In this document: one piece after another, positions 1-12,600 of the stretch | How positions within the stretch are numbered: position 1 is the first letter of the stretch | Layout of the letters: each line of letters opens with the position of its first letter | The notes under the pieces: model-generated | Told to the model about the DNA's origin: nothing | Seen by the model: the letters and a program-made list of their open reading frames with translations, nothing else | The model's database searches: none | Program-made: the position numbers and the translations under genes | Assembly (NCBI RefSeq): GCF_037975245.1 | Contig: NC_092573.1 | Coordinates: 924,001 to 988,000 of the forward strand | DNA from: Apostichopus japonicus | Taxonomy: Eukaryota; Echinodermata; Holothuroidea; Aspidochirotida; Stichopodidae | Direction: 5' to 3' | Length of the DNA: 64,000 nt

Positions 1-667
1 GGTTGTTCACCTTACCAATTTGAGTGATAAACTTGTCTTTGCAACTGAGGAATGTCTTCTATCAATTTTTTAACTCTTTTTTGGTTAGAACCATTCTGAA
101 TTGAACTTGAACATTAATCTGCAAAGTCCCTTTTGAATATATTGACAACAAATTAAATATTACAGCCATATTTAAGAGACATCATATCACTGGGTATGGC
201 AACTTTAATAACTTTAAAATGCAAGGGTTTAGCATATTTATAAAACACTTGGTAATTTTTATTCTGCTCTTAGCTTGTGACAGTTTCATGAATAAATTCA
301 ACTCCCTTGTTTTAAGTTCCTTCTGGATGAAATGAATGAAAGTTTGATGTTGTAAATATTCAAGATGGATTTTCACCTGTTTTACATATTCACTTGATCA
401 AAACAGAATTATGCAGGAAATACAACATCCACAGAAAGCTAATCTTTCTCATCCATGCATTGGGCACACCTCGAATTTCATCTGGTGATCTGAGACTGAC
501 AAAAACTCCTCATTGAGCAACCAAAGCTATCCTTGAGGTAGTACTGAAGAAAAGCTGGCTACTTTCGGAGAAAGCACTGGCATTACCTTTCATTACACAC
601 AGAAAAATAGGAATGTTACATATGCAACATCATAAATATAATTTTTATCACTTTTAGTAGAACATAC
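1..667. other. SCAPER intron, running off the left edge
   Basis: This stretch lies downstream, in gene orientation, of the last SCAPER exon in the window. That exon ends in phase 2 at a GTATGT donor at 662-667. I searched the minus strand for the next expected SCAPER segment, which in human follows the KAK tripeptide, and found no matching reading frame with a usable acceptor. The short ORFs here show no family resemblance. I see only AT-rich intron sequence. Confidence 0.6.
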
Positions 668-3600
668 TTTGCCTTGTGCTGAGAGTCGGGTACTTGGAGC
701 TTTGACGGTAAATTGTTTTCATATTCTTTTCCTCTCAGTGCCATCCTCTGCCTGAGTTTCCGAGCCCGCTTCTTACAGGCCCTCTGTCTCTCCTTCTCTG
801 CTAGTTCTTTGGGATCTGACTGTCCTGAAGAAGCCTCAACGACTGACTTCAAGGCAAAATTCTCCTACAAGAAGAAGATAATGGTAGAGAATCTATGATG
901 CAATAATGATGCGATATATGGCATCATAGGATATGACGTACCCTGTTTCCACGCAGTGGGAACTGCCTGTTATCTCTAACTAACATTTTTGATGGGAAAC
1001 AAAGTTTTAATTTCAACAGAACTGAAGAGAAATGATGGAGAGAATTGTTTCTGTTTCTTTTAATCCAAACTATTTATCTTACATATTGTTTGTTGAAGCA
1101 CTCTGGTTAGCACTCTCACTGGCAACCATCCCTTTGATATCCATACATTGTGATTTCACAGACTGTCTGTTCACTTCATACATGAAGACAAACCTTAACA
1201 TAACATAAGCATAAAACCTTAATATGTAGAATGGTTGTATTAATCTTTAAAGGGGTTGACTTTGCAATATCACCTAGTAAGGGACATGGACACATCTTTC
1301 TAATCCATCTTTCTAATGAATACTGAACAATAAATATGACATCAAAAAGATGTCACCTTTCCCACGTACCCGTTGCTTACAAAACTGTGTCTTAGCCAAC
1401 AGTTGGCGACAAGATATTAGTTTTGGTTCTTTTCCTTCATTTCTTTTATATTTGTTGAGTAAAATAATAAATGGCAGTGAACTTACCATTTCTTCCTCTG
1501 TCATTGAGATACCTTTGTTCTTCTCCAAGATGATTTCTCTGTGTTTTCGTCCCCTAAGGTGGCTCAACAGGTAAACTTCGGATGGGATCTGAAAGGCAGA
1601 CGTTAAATGAAAACAACTAGATGACAAGATTCAATCCAACTACGTTCTACCTTTCCTGTTACCTATGCCAGGATAGTTTATTCTCAAATGGTCCACTACC
1701 TGTTCAGAAATATGCATATTTCCTCAAGAATGCCAACTCTGTGATTATAGTCCAAAGTCAAAAGAAAAGAGAGAGAAAAAGATGTCTGGTATGAGCTGAT
1801 ATGTAAGACTCCTAAAATATAAGCATATAGGGCAACTATATATATTGTCATCATTTGTATGCATATTTTCCATGTGAATTGCCTCACAAATCTAAGCCCA
1901 AAAGACATTTGTTTGTCTTCTACTTTGCTTCCCACTTAAAAAAAAGGGATATATCTTTGTCAAAGCCTATTCCACTGTCAGTGTCTGAAGAGAAAATCAT
2001 GTTTTGTCTGGCAGTACCATGTAGATCTGAGATGTTCCATCAGAGATATATAACTGAATTTCGGTATGATATTCGACTTACAAGAACATTACAGAGGGAA
2101 CAGAACTTCTTCTTTGTGTAAGGTTTCTGTTGGGGTGCTACGTCGCTGGTCCTATAATGCCGCAGCATGCTCAGCTCGATGGCTTTCTCCCGTTTCTGCT
2201 CCATCAGCTGGCTGTGCCGTCTCCTGGTTTCATCATGCTATCGGGGAAACGAGAGAACGTTCTTCAATAACTTCAAGAAAGACAACAACATATGGAATAC
2301 AATGACAGCATTGATTACAATTGTCGTTCAGGTTGACAAAATGGGGACATCAAAAACGTTTTGAGCAGTTTCTTTACCCTTTGCTGGATTTTCTTCTGCA
2401 TTTCTTCTTCTTTAGCTTGTTGTGCAGCTTGCAAGGCAGACATTCTCTCCTCCCGATCCCTACAACAAATGAAAAAATAAAAATATAATGAAAACAAGAG
2501 CATCAATGATGCAGTATCTCAATACTGGAAGTTCTAATTTCGATTCCTAGTTTCATATCTTTGCTCTGTCTCTACAATTATCAATATCAATATATATAAT
2601 ATTTTTGGTCATATAGTTTGACGTCAATGACAACAGTCAAATAAGAAGAGGCGAACAACTCGACCATATTCTTGATGCCCACCTTGAGAAAGCTAGGCCT
2701 ATCGACCTACTGTACGTTACTGTAGACTGTAGTGGTGACTACCATCAAAACTGTGTACACTTCCAAGTATCAAAACAACCCACGTTTTTCCTTCTCAATA
2801 ATTTTGACATGAAGATTTTGTGGATTTATGACTTGGAAAAAATAATGTACAAGTAGATTACAAGTTTTTAATTGAAAGTGATGGGTGGCCTCCTCCTCCC
2901 CTTATAGCCACCCAGTTCCTCTCCATTTTAGTATTTTCTTTTAATTCTTTGAATATTTGATATCAAACATCACAGGTTCAAAAGAAAGCTAAACATACTT
3001 CTTATAACCTTATAAATAGTTATACATCTTATATCCTTATAAATAAAATAGGGATGCACCGGAAATCCGGATCTTTTTCAAAATCTGGCCTGAATCATCC
3101 CTTAAAAAGGTGTTGGTATTAACTTAAATCAATGTAAACTATTTCCAAAAATTAATAAAAACATTCAAAGTAAGGAAACATTAGGTTTAACATGTTTAAT
3201 TTAATTTTCTCAATGGTCTGACCCACTGTTTCTAAAGATCAACCAAAACAATACAACTACTGTAATTATATGAAGCTATATACAGTACAACAAATAAAGT
3301 TTGCAGTGAAATCATTTCTTGCAGCCTTCATCAGTTTAATATTGTAGTTATTTTATTAAAGAATGTAGATTACACCACTTCAAGTAATATTTAATCTCAT
3401 AAATTGGGTCTTAATTTCACCTTCTTTGTAATATGCATATACCTCACCTAAGATTTGCTCCTTGTTTCATACTTCTACTTCTTATTAATGATTTCTTTTG
3501 TGTAATGAAAAAATCCGGTTCCGGCCGGATTTTATCCGGCCGGATTTCATGTACTATCCGGCAAAGTCCGGTTCCGGCCGGATCCAAAAATTTGGATCCG

Positions 3601-6600
3601 GTGCATCCCTAAAATAAAACATAACCTTATCCAATTTTTATAGTCTTATAAAAGTTGTGATGCTATGGCTGGCTCCTCTTTTATACATACTCCAGTGAAA
3701 ATAAAATGTGATAGATTATAATTTTTGTTCTTAATTCTTTTTTTGTTGGGGGGGGGGTTAAAGAAATATATCAAACAAGCTGTTAATTCATAATGATGCT
3801 TCGTTCTAGATATGCACAATATACACTCTATTCCAAATTAATAGTTGTTGTATTATCCCATTCACATTATGTTAAATTTATGGAGTCACAGTTAAAATAT
3901 AAGTTGGAAACTTAAGTTAAAATTAAAACACACTGTAAGGCAATCGAACAAACTTACTGTACCCTGGCCCAAAACTGCCTGAACACCACCAGTACAATGC
4001 TAATGTGGCCATTACTAAATGAAAGTCTCATATAGGATGCACTACTGTAGGCCTAGCCTAAACTTGTAAACACAACAATGTGTATACATAATTATACAAA
4101 AATACCTGATGGGCAATCAAACAAACTTATCATGACTCTTGCTCTGAAAAACTACCTGAACAACAGTACAATCCTTAAATTGATATTACTAAAACCATGG
4201 AGCTATAAAAAGACGAAGTCCTAATATAAATTAAATGCAGTACGACAATGTGTATGAAATTAGTGTGCAATAAATTTTGAAAATTGGTCGAGAGGGTGGC
4301 CATTTTCGTATATCTAACATGTAGCTGCCATGAGTCCTAACCAATCTGCTACAAACCAGAATTGGAGGCGGGGCTTGAGTCATTGCCAATCTGCTACAAA
4401 CCAGACTTGGAGGCGGGGCTTGAGTCATTGCCAATCTGCTACAAACCAGACTTGGAGGCGGGGCTTGAGTCATTGCTAATCTGCTACAAACCAGACTTGG
4501 AGGCGGGGCTTAATCATCAAAAACAAGGAAACAAACAAGTTTTGGAGCGTGTGCAAAAAAGCCTTGGTTCAACAGTTTTTCAGAGGGATTTGGCCAAATT
4601 TGGACATAAATCGGTGAAAAAGTCATGGAATGAGATACAATTCTGGAATAAAAAATAGTAACTTTTGTTGGCCTATATGATATATGCTTGCTCTGGAAAT
4701 TTCAGAGAAAAAGAACTTTGTATGAAGACGCTGAAAAATTTTTAAGAGAAGAGAGAGTCCCACTTACTGTTACAATATCTCTATACATGTAATGTATTGA
4801 GATAAAAACACTGTGAGTCAAGTAAAATCTGTCACTGGTTTAGGCAACAGGTTGTGTTGGCAGTTTAACTTCTCTGACTGTGGGGATAGGCTTGAACAGG
4901 TTGAGCTAAATAACCGTTTTGTTACATTATGTCATATCTGATGTCCAAAGGTCTGCCATAGGTGCAGTCTTTTCAAACCGAGTAATACTTAGGCTAGGAC
5001 CAATATACTACCATACAGATGTGCCTAGGCCCAATCTACTACCATACAGATGTGCCTAGGCCCAATCTACTACCATACATATATGCCTAGGCACAATCTA
5101 CTACCATACATATGTGCCTAGGCTAGCCCAATCTACTACGATACAGATGTGCCTAGCTTATCTAGCATACAAATTATTATCAAACCTAACTGTTGAAGCT
5201 CATTACCAGATGACAACACCTCTTGAACAATTAAAAAACAAAAAAAACACCTTCATTATCATTTCTGAAACAAAAACATTACAGGAGCTGGACTAAATAT
5301 TGCAAAAAGTGGTTATCAAATGTAATCAGTTACTTTAAAAAATATCTCTCTACATAGAAAACCCCCCCAAAAAACAGAAAAACAAGATGGTTAAGAACCT
5401 TTTAAGGACCCACTTTGCCCCAGATTTAAATCAGTACTACACACAGGAGACATTTCTTTCTTTGTCGTACCTGGCTTTCTCCTTAGCTGCCATCTCCCTG
5501 GCCATTTCTCGCTGATCCCTCATTTGTAACATCTTCTCCTCTTGATTCTTCCTGTGTTTCTGAATAGCCTCCATCTTGGCTAGCCGAGCCTCTTCCAGAT
5601 GTTTCTTTCTTTCCTAAGGGACAAAAATGGCAATGCTAGTGACTTACAAGAATTATAGATAGAAATCTAACCTCTGACCTTGTGCATCATTGCTTCAGAA
5701 ACATTGCCATAATATCAGCTTACCATCGAATACACCAATTGTTTATGTACAATTGTAAAGATTTGAATTATTGCTCACATCCATATTGTAACATCAGTTA
5801 GTCCTAGTCAGGAACAACTCCATATCCACTGAACTTGCAGTTTATTTGTTTCTTACTCAGACTGCCTCAAGTTTCCATATCAAATTATTAACATTTAGTC
5901 TGTTACAAGTAAAGCCTTAAAAAAATAACTTCCCAAAAATTTACTCACATTTTACTTTCTGTATTTCAATTTGCACAAGCTCAGAAACCATTCTCAATTA
6001 TGTTAATTGGTCATATTTACTTGAAAAGCTATAGAAGGCATTTCCAATTTATTTATTCATAGTTGCTTCTAGGAAACTGTTGCTTTAATGAATTTATATT
6101 TGCTGTAAATTAATATTTATTGTTACCAGTGAAGCATTAGTAACAAAATTACTGATTTAATCAAAGTATCTTGTAGTTACCTGTGTAGCCTTCAGTTAGC
6201 AAACACTACCAGTTTCTTACACATATTACCCCAAGATACCGATGCACCCTCAAGTGTTTCCAACATATTTACTCATAGTTACCTCAAGTTAAACTGCACA
6301 TCCTTAAGATAGTGTTCACAATAATATATTCATGGTTACTTGTGGTTACCTGTACAGCCTCTTCTTTGGCTGCTTTCTCCTCGTTCTTTCTCTGCCTCTC
6401 CTCCATGATGTCATTATACCTTGCTTCGTGTCCTTGGTGGCGTGCCAGAATGTCGTGTCGCTTATTAGAGGCCTCCAATGAGTTTATAAACGCTATTTCA
6501 TTTGCCTGTGAGAATAGATAAGACAAAGAGTGTACTATATAAACTCCACTAAAAGAAACAAAGTAACATAAATGCAAACAATAAGAAGAGATCAAACAAG

Positions 6601-9600
6601 TAGTATCCCACTATCTTAGACATTTTGGTTATCAAGTTTATCAGGCCAATCTATTATTTTTCAGAGAGGATGGTGAAAAGCTTCACAAAGAGTATTACAG
6701 TGACCTACTGCGACCCCTGTACCATAAGACCTGTTCAGTGCTCTGATTAAGAGATCTGTATGGCCATTGAAAACAATAACTATTATCCAATGAATATAAC
6801 AATGGAGCAATGAAAACAATATCCTATATGTTCCTTGCAGGACTTATTATCAATACTGAAATGGCGGACGACAATTCATTCTTACCCCCCCCCCCCCCAC
6901 ACACTTCCACCTGTTGTTGAAAGAGCCAACAAATTCTCATCTAACTCCCATCTCCTGTCCTTTCCTCACCTTGCCAAGCAATAATACATCACAGACTCTG
7001 ACAACCTGTGGTGTCTACCTTACCTTACGTCCCTCTATCATAAAGCCCTATAACAGATACTTTCTTTTATAACAGTGGAAAGAATACTCCACTTTGTATC
7101 TGAGGGGAAGGTATAGCCTGCTTGGAGCCTGGGATGATTTTGACCTAATGACCTATGACCTTACCTTTGCCTCCTCCTCTTGTGCCTTCTTGACAACCAT
7201 CTGCAGTTGTCTCTGTCTCATCTCCTCGGCACGTTTCTGCTTCACGTCCAGCTGATCCTTCTTCTTGGTCAGCAGATAGTCTTTCCATTTACGAACTTCC
7301 TCAATCTGATAACCAAATAAAAACAAAACCAAAATCAGATTAAAAAATATATATAAATATTTTTGGGAAATTAATGAAACAAAGTTCATAACATATTTTG
7401 TGCTGGGGGAGGGAAGAGGAGGGAGGTAGGCGGTGGGAAGAGGTGTGGATGAGGAGACAAAGTTTTTTAACAGAACCAACTTACTTTCTCATGGAGGACT
7501 TTTAGTTTCCTGTTTTTCTTATCTTGCATTTGTTCTCTCTTCTTCTGTGCCTTCACTTGTCTGTCTTCATGCCTTTTCTGAGATTCAGCTTTGCTCCTAA
7601 AGGTAAGAATAAACAAACCACAATACCAAAATAACATTGAAATATTGAATCATTTGTAGGACTGTGAAATTGATGTGGGGTGTGTGGATGGGCTGTTACA
7701 GAATTAGTGCAAATGTATTCCTGTACCAGTTTCACATGCAAACGTTATTCCAGGAGGTGTTAAAGATCATGTCCAATTGGTATAAAACCATTTTCACCGA
7801 ACTTCACATAAGGCACTATATATTAAAAACATATAGCCAAGACCAACATATTGCAAATCCTTCCTTTCGTCTTATTTATCTCTTTTCATCTTACATATTT
7901 TCTATATAGTTACTAGCTTTGTTAACGGTGTCCTATTTTCTTGTCATCATTCATATGTTTATCCCACTCGTCTTGGTATGTTGTGTAAGTTTTGTCCCGG
8001 TTTATGACAAATAAATTCAAACCCAGATGAAATGGCAACATTAACTCATTAATGACCTTTGACCTTCATCACAAACAACAATATGCTACGGCTGCTCCCC
8101 GCCTTTCCTATCTCGATGATCTCAATCCATTATCGGATCTTTTAAGCGATATAACTTACCTCTTTCGAGAAGGTGACGAGAGTTTTTCGTGCATGTGCAG
8201 GGCATGACCCGGTTCTCTGGATTCAATGGTATCGTCGACGAGTTCTGCCCACGACATGACGGAGTACCTTTCAAATTCTGCAGAGACGTCACTCCAGTCA
8301 AGCGTTCTCTGGGATGATTCCATAGAACTTAAAGTATTCTGTTCAGGAAAATGATAAGAAAAATCACCACTTGGAACAACAAAAATTCTGAATATCTGAT
8401 ACGACAGCTCTAATATTAATGCAGGATATGTCACTATTCTTCAAACTCAACTGTTAGGAGTAAAGACGAGCTCAAGTTTTAATAACAAGTTGTATTTCTT
8501 TTTCCTAATTTCTTTTGACTCAAAACTGTTACAGCAGCTTCTTTTTTCTTCAATTTGGTCCAAAATTTTGTCAAAAATACGGAATATTATTGGAAATTAT
8601 ATATACCATAAGATCGCATATCGACCAAGCCAAGACACAGTCCTACACGTTTTTACCAAATGAAGTTTAATTAAGCAAGTAATGACTGTTTCCACTAGGT
8701 TTTTTGAACTTTGTTGCCCAAAGGACGAAAACAAATTTTTAAGGAGACTCACCCCATAATCACTCTCGCCTTCGTCCGTCTCCACCAAGATCAATTTACT
8801 CTCTTCTTCCTCTATCTGTTTACTCAGGGTCTCTTCCTCTGCGATCGCCTCTGCGATAGCCTCGTCTTGACATTGCTGCTCGGCCTGGTTCTTGGCATCA
8901 TTGTCCTCCTCCTCCTCCTCAATCACTGCCTCTCGGTCATATTTCTCCAACTGCTCCGTTAAGGTCTTCTCGTCATCGTCTGAATCACCATCCTATCATG
9001 GCAAACGTAAGAATACAAGAAAGTTAAACCCAAACATCGGTAACCACACATTTTTTAAAACTCAAGATCTATGATCAGAACTGAGACCGTTTTGTATGTG
9101 TAGTTACCCCTTAAGATCTACCCCAACCTTGACAACCACAGTCTTCATATATATTCTACCCTTACAATGTGGCCTGATTAAAGAGAGAAAAGTAATTAGT
9201 GTTGTTAGGTCACTATGTGAGCCCTACTTTAAAACAGCGAGGTTGCCAATACCCATCCTGTCGATACCTTCTCTACAGTTCACTCAAATGAGAACCATAA
9301 CTTAGGCAAAAAGAAGACCATTAGAGGTATTGGCTACTACATGCTCTTAATGGACCAGGTAATACTGACAAAAATGATGAGGGGGGACTACATGATCACT
9401 ACCATGTCAATTGCTAACAAACAATATTTCCATTCTCTGCAAAAGAATAGGGGGTACATTGTTGCCATGGAAAAATTGACATTAGGCTGCAAATGGATGA
9501 CAACATTAGATGTAATGGAAGATGTAGGATGACATGAATGTTATTTTATGTTCAAAACTGGAACATAGAGCATATTACACAAGGCTTTGATAATTAGAAA

Positions 9601-12600
9601 TTATCTTTACCTTTTCCAATGCAACAGCCAGTATTTCTTCTTCTCCTTCTGCTTCTTCTAAAATCTCTTTACTTTGAGCTTCTGTAAGCGAATTCACAGG
9701 TTCAACCACTTTACCTAAGGTGAATGAAAAATAACATAATAACATCAATCTCTCAACTGTACTTCCATCAATAAACTCTATGAAAGATACTACTACAATC
9801 TAACACATAAAGGCAGTGTAAATGAACCTACTTTTCACAACACAAACATTTCTGTCAGTTTCTCCACCAATGGTTTACACAATATAAATATTCAAGAGGA
9901 TATTAATTGGTAACATTTAACAAAGAAAAGAAAAATTGAATCAAACAGTATAAATATTCAAGAGGAAAGTAATTAGTAACATTGGACGAAGAGAAAAAAA
10001 CTTGAATCAAACAAAGGCAAATTTACCCATTTTTTCATTCTTTTCTGTTAGACATTTCTGACTAGTTGATGTAATGCAGAACCTTACACTGTCTTGTAAC
10101 ATACACGACACAGCAACAGGTAAGTCAAAATTCTACCTTACTTTGTCCCCTTACGATATTTTTGCTGCCAAACTGACTTATTACATAGCATAATTAATTG
10201 GAAATGCTTCACAAACATACACTGACAAAACTATTGCAAATGTAAAACTTTCAAATTCCAAATTTTGTGAGACACATACATTAGCTTTTTCAGCTTGTAA
10301 CATCTTCCATTTCATTAAACTGACATTTTCAAACCAAAGAAAGCATTAATATAGTGCAGAGAAATGGGGTTACCAAAAAAAGGTCAAAGAAAACGCAGGA
10401 AAAACGTTACAATGGAATGTAACAAAGATACATAAAACCTGACTCAAAAAATATCACATGAAATGTTTGATCTATTATTGAATTAAAACAGGAAGATATT
10501 TTTTTACCCATTTCTAATATTGCAGGATCACAATCTTGAATGTTTGGTTTAGGCAAACTCTTCATTATTTCTTCGCTTTGATTGGTTTCTTTCGTATCCA
10601 CCCCCTTCATGACTACTTTGACCACTTCTGGTTTGTTCTCCTTTTCGCTATCTGCCCTTTCTCTTCGGTAATTCTTGCCAGTTGTTATCCTCCTCGAGGA
10701 AGCTTGTGGAGAGTGTTTGGATTTTCCCGATGAAGGCCGACCTCTATTCGGTTTGCCTCTGTGGACTGTTTCCCAGCCCTCTTCATCTGGTAAAAAAGAA
10801 AGCCAAAAAAAAAAATGAATAAATAAATAAAATTAGTAGAACATTCTGACGCAGAGCCTTTTTCTGGAATCTTATGTCCTTTGTTCTTAATAACCATCCA
10901 CGGCTAGAGATGGCCTACAGAACATATCCACATTGCTAGGCGACTCGATAGTTTGCGCTGGAGATGAGTCGACGATCATGGCAGGGCTGTTTCTTGCTTG
11001 TCGCATGTTTCACTATACTGATACTGGCAGCTATTGCGATAGTAATATTGGATATCAGTTAATGCCAATACCAGCTCATCTGTAGTCTACGATGATAACA
11101 AAAATGCTACGAACGCAGCATAACTTGAAAATACCTAAGGCAAAGTTATAGTTTCAAACGAACATATGTTCCAGGATATAATTTTGTGTTCAAATTTTGC
11201 ATGCAGTGTTGATGGCTCTGAACTTTGTCTCCATTAAAATACTAAGGTTCCTGCAATAAGAAAACTAAAAAAAACTGTTGTACATCTTTGCACTCAAGTG
11301 TAGCAATTTGCCCAATTTGTCCAGCAATTGGCAATGTGATAACTGAATCAATTAATCCCCATGTTTCAGCCCACCAAACTTTGTTCATGCAAAAGCAATA
11401 TATGAAATAACAGAGAATTTATGGGGAAAAAATTCTCCAATTTTGTGTTAAACAATCTTATCAAGTTATTGAAATTCCTTACCATCTTTCTGGCTTTCTT
11501 TAACTGTGTCTTCGTTGGCTGCTTTCGTTAATTCTTCATTTTTTCTGTTCTTTGGATCATCAATTAGCTGCATGGCTCCAGGACTAGGAGGGGCCATGAC
11601 AGGGACTGGTTTCACAATCTTCTTGCCCTTCACCCTGTCAGCCCAACTCGGCTCATTTGAAGCTAACCCAGATGGCTGTGCAGAGCTACAAATATGACCG
11701 ATGACATTTATAACCAAAAATGCTGAACATAGTAAAATTCAAATTCGTTATTTTCTTATTTTTCAAAGACATTTTTCTTTTACTCCCTATCAACTTCACT
11801 TCAACCAGAAAGCTCATAGGCTTTCTGATTTCCTTATTTAAACTTTTTGTAAACTCTGTTACCTGATTGATAGAGAAACTGAGTTAAATTTGTCTAAGAA
11901 CTATTAAGTCAGAACCAATGCATTAGAGAGTCTGATTTGTAACACCCATTTGTAGACAACACCTAAATCACTGATGAGGATTGTACAATGCATAAGTCAT
12001 ATGCCAAACACAGCACAGAGTCTTCCTGTGTGGAAGTCACATAAATGCACACTGTACAGATTATGGACACTTTAATACATAGTTGAGCTAACAAAATCTG
12101 TACTGCCACCAACCCTTTAATGAATGAAAGCTACGAGGCTTCATGTTATCCATTTGTGAAATATTTACAAAAAGTTTGACTTCTGCGACCACTTGAGGTC
12201 AAGTACCGACCTGGATTTATCTTGTCCAGAGAAGTTAAGACTTCTACTGACTGGGCTAGGGGTTTGTCTCTCCCTTGCATCCACAGGAGAGGCAGTTCCC
12301 GTCAGCCGATGAGGGGAAGACTTTCGGACTTCCCATGCTAATGAACGAGGTCTATAAATGAGGAGGTTTTAAAGATGAAGTAAATTGTCAGGATTTTTTT
12401 AATTTTTCAAACGTAAAAAATTTAAATTGTACAACTTTATTTCCATGTTCTCAGACAGGTGAACCATCTGTCTGCATTTGGTGAACATTTCTGCATTGTG
12501 TTGTTGAACACAAGGAGGCAAGCCTTCTATCTGATTTAGCCTTATATGTGTATTACTAAATCCATTTTGTACTTGAATAAAGGTCACTTGAGATTGATAG

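Larger units (their letters stand above)
2460..5470. other. SCAPER intron 15, with transposon and minisatellites
   Basis: No coding sequence was found between the exons ending at 5471 and starting at 2459; the protein is collinear across the junction (EKA-R-DREERM). The intron holds an hAT-like MITE (3049-3611), a 45-bp minisatellite (about 4342-4510) and a 31-bp minisatellite (about 4990-5158). The rest is AT-rich with short poly-G and poly-A tracts. Confidence 0.8.

Noticed and set aside
4231-4658. Repeat ORFs with 15-residue periods
   Set aside because: They come from the 45-bp minisatellite in a SCAPER intron, open on both strands.
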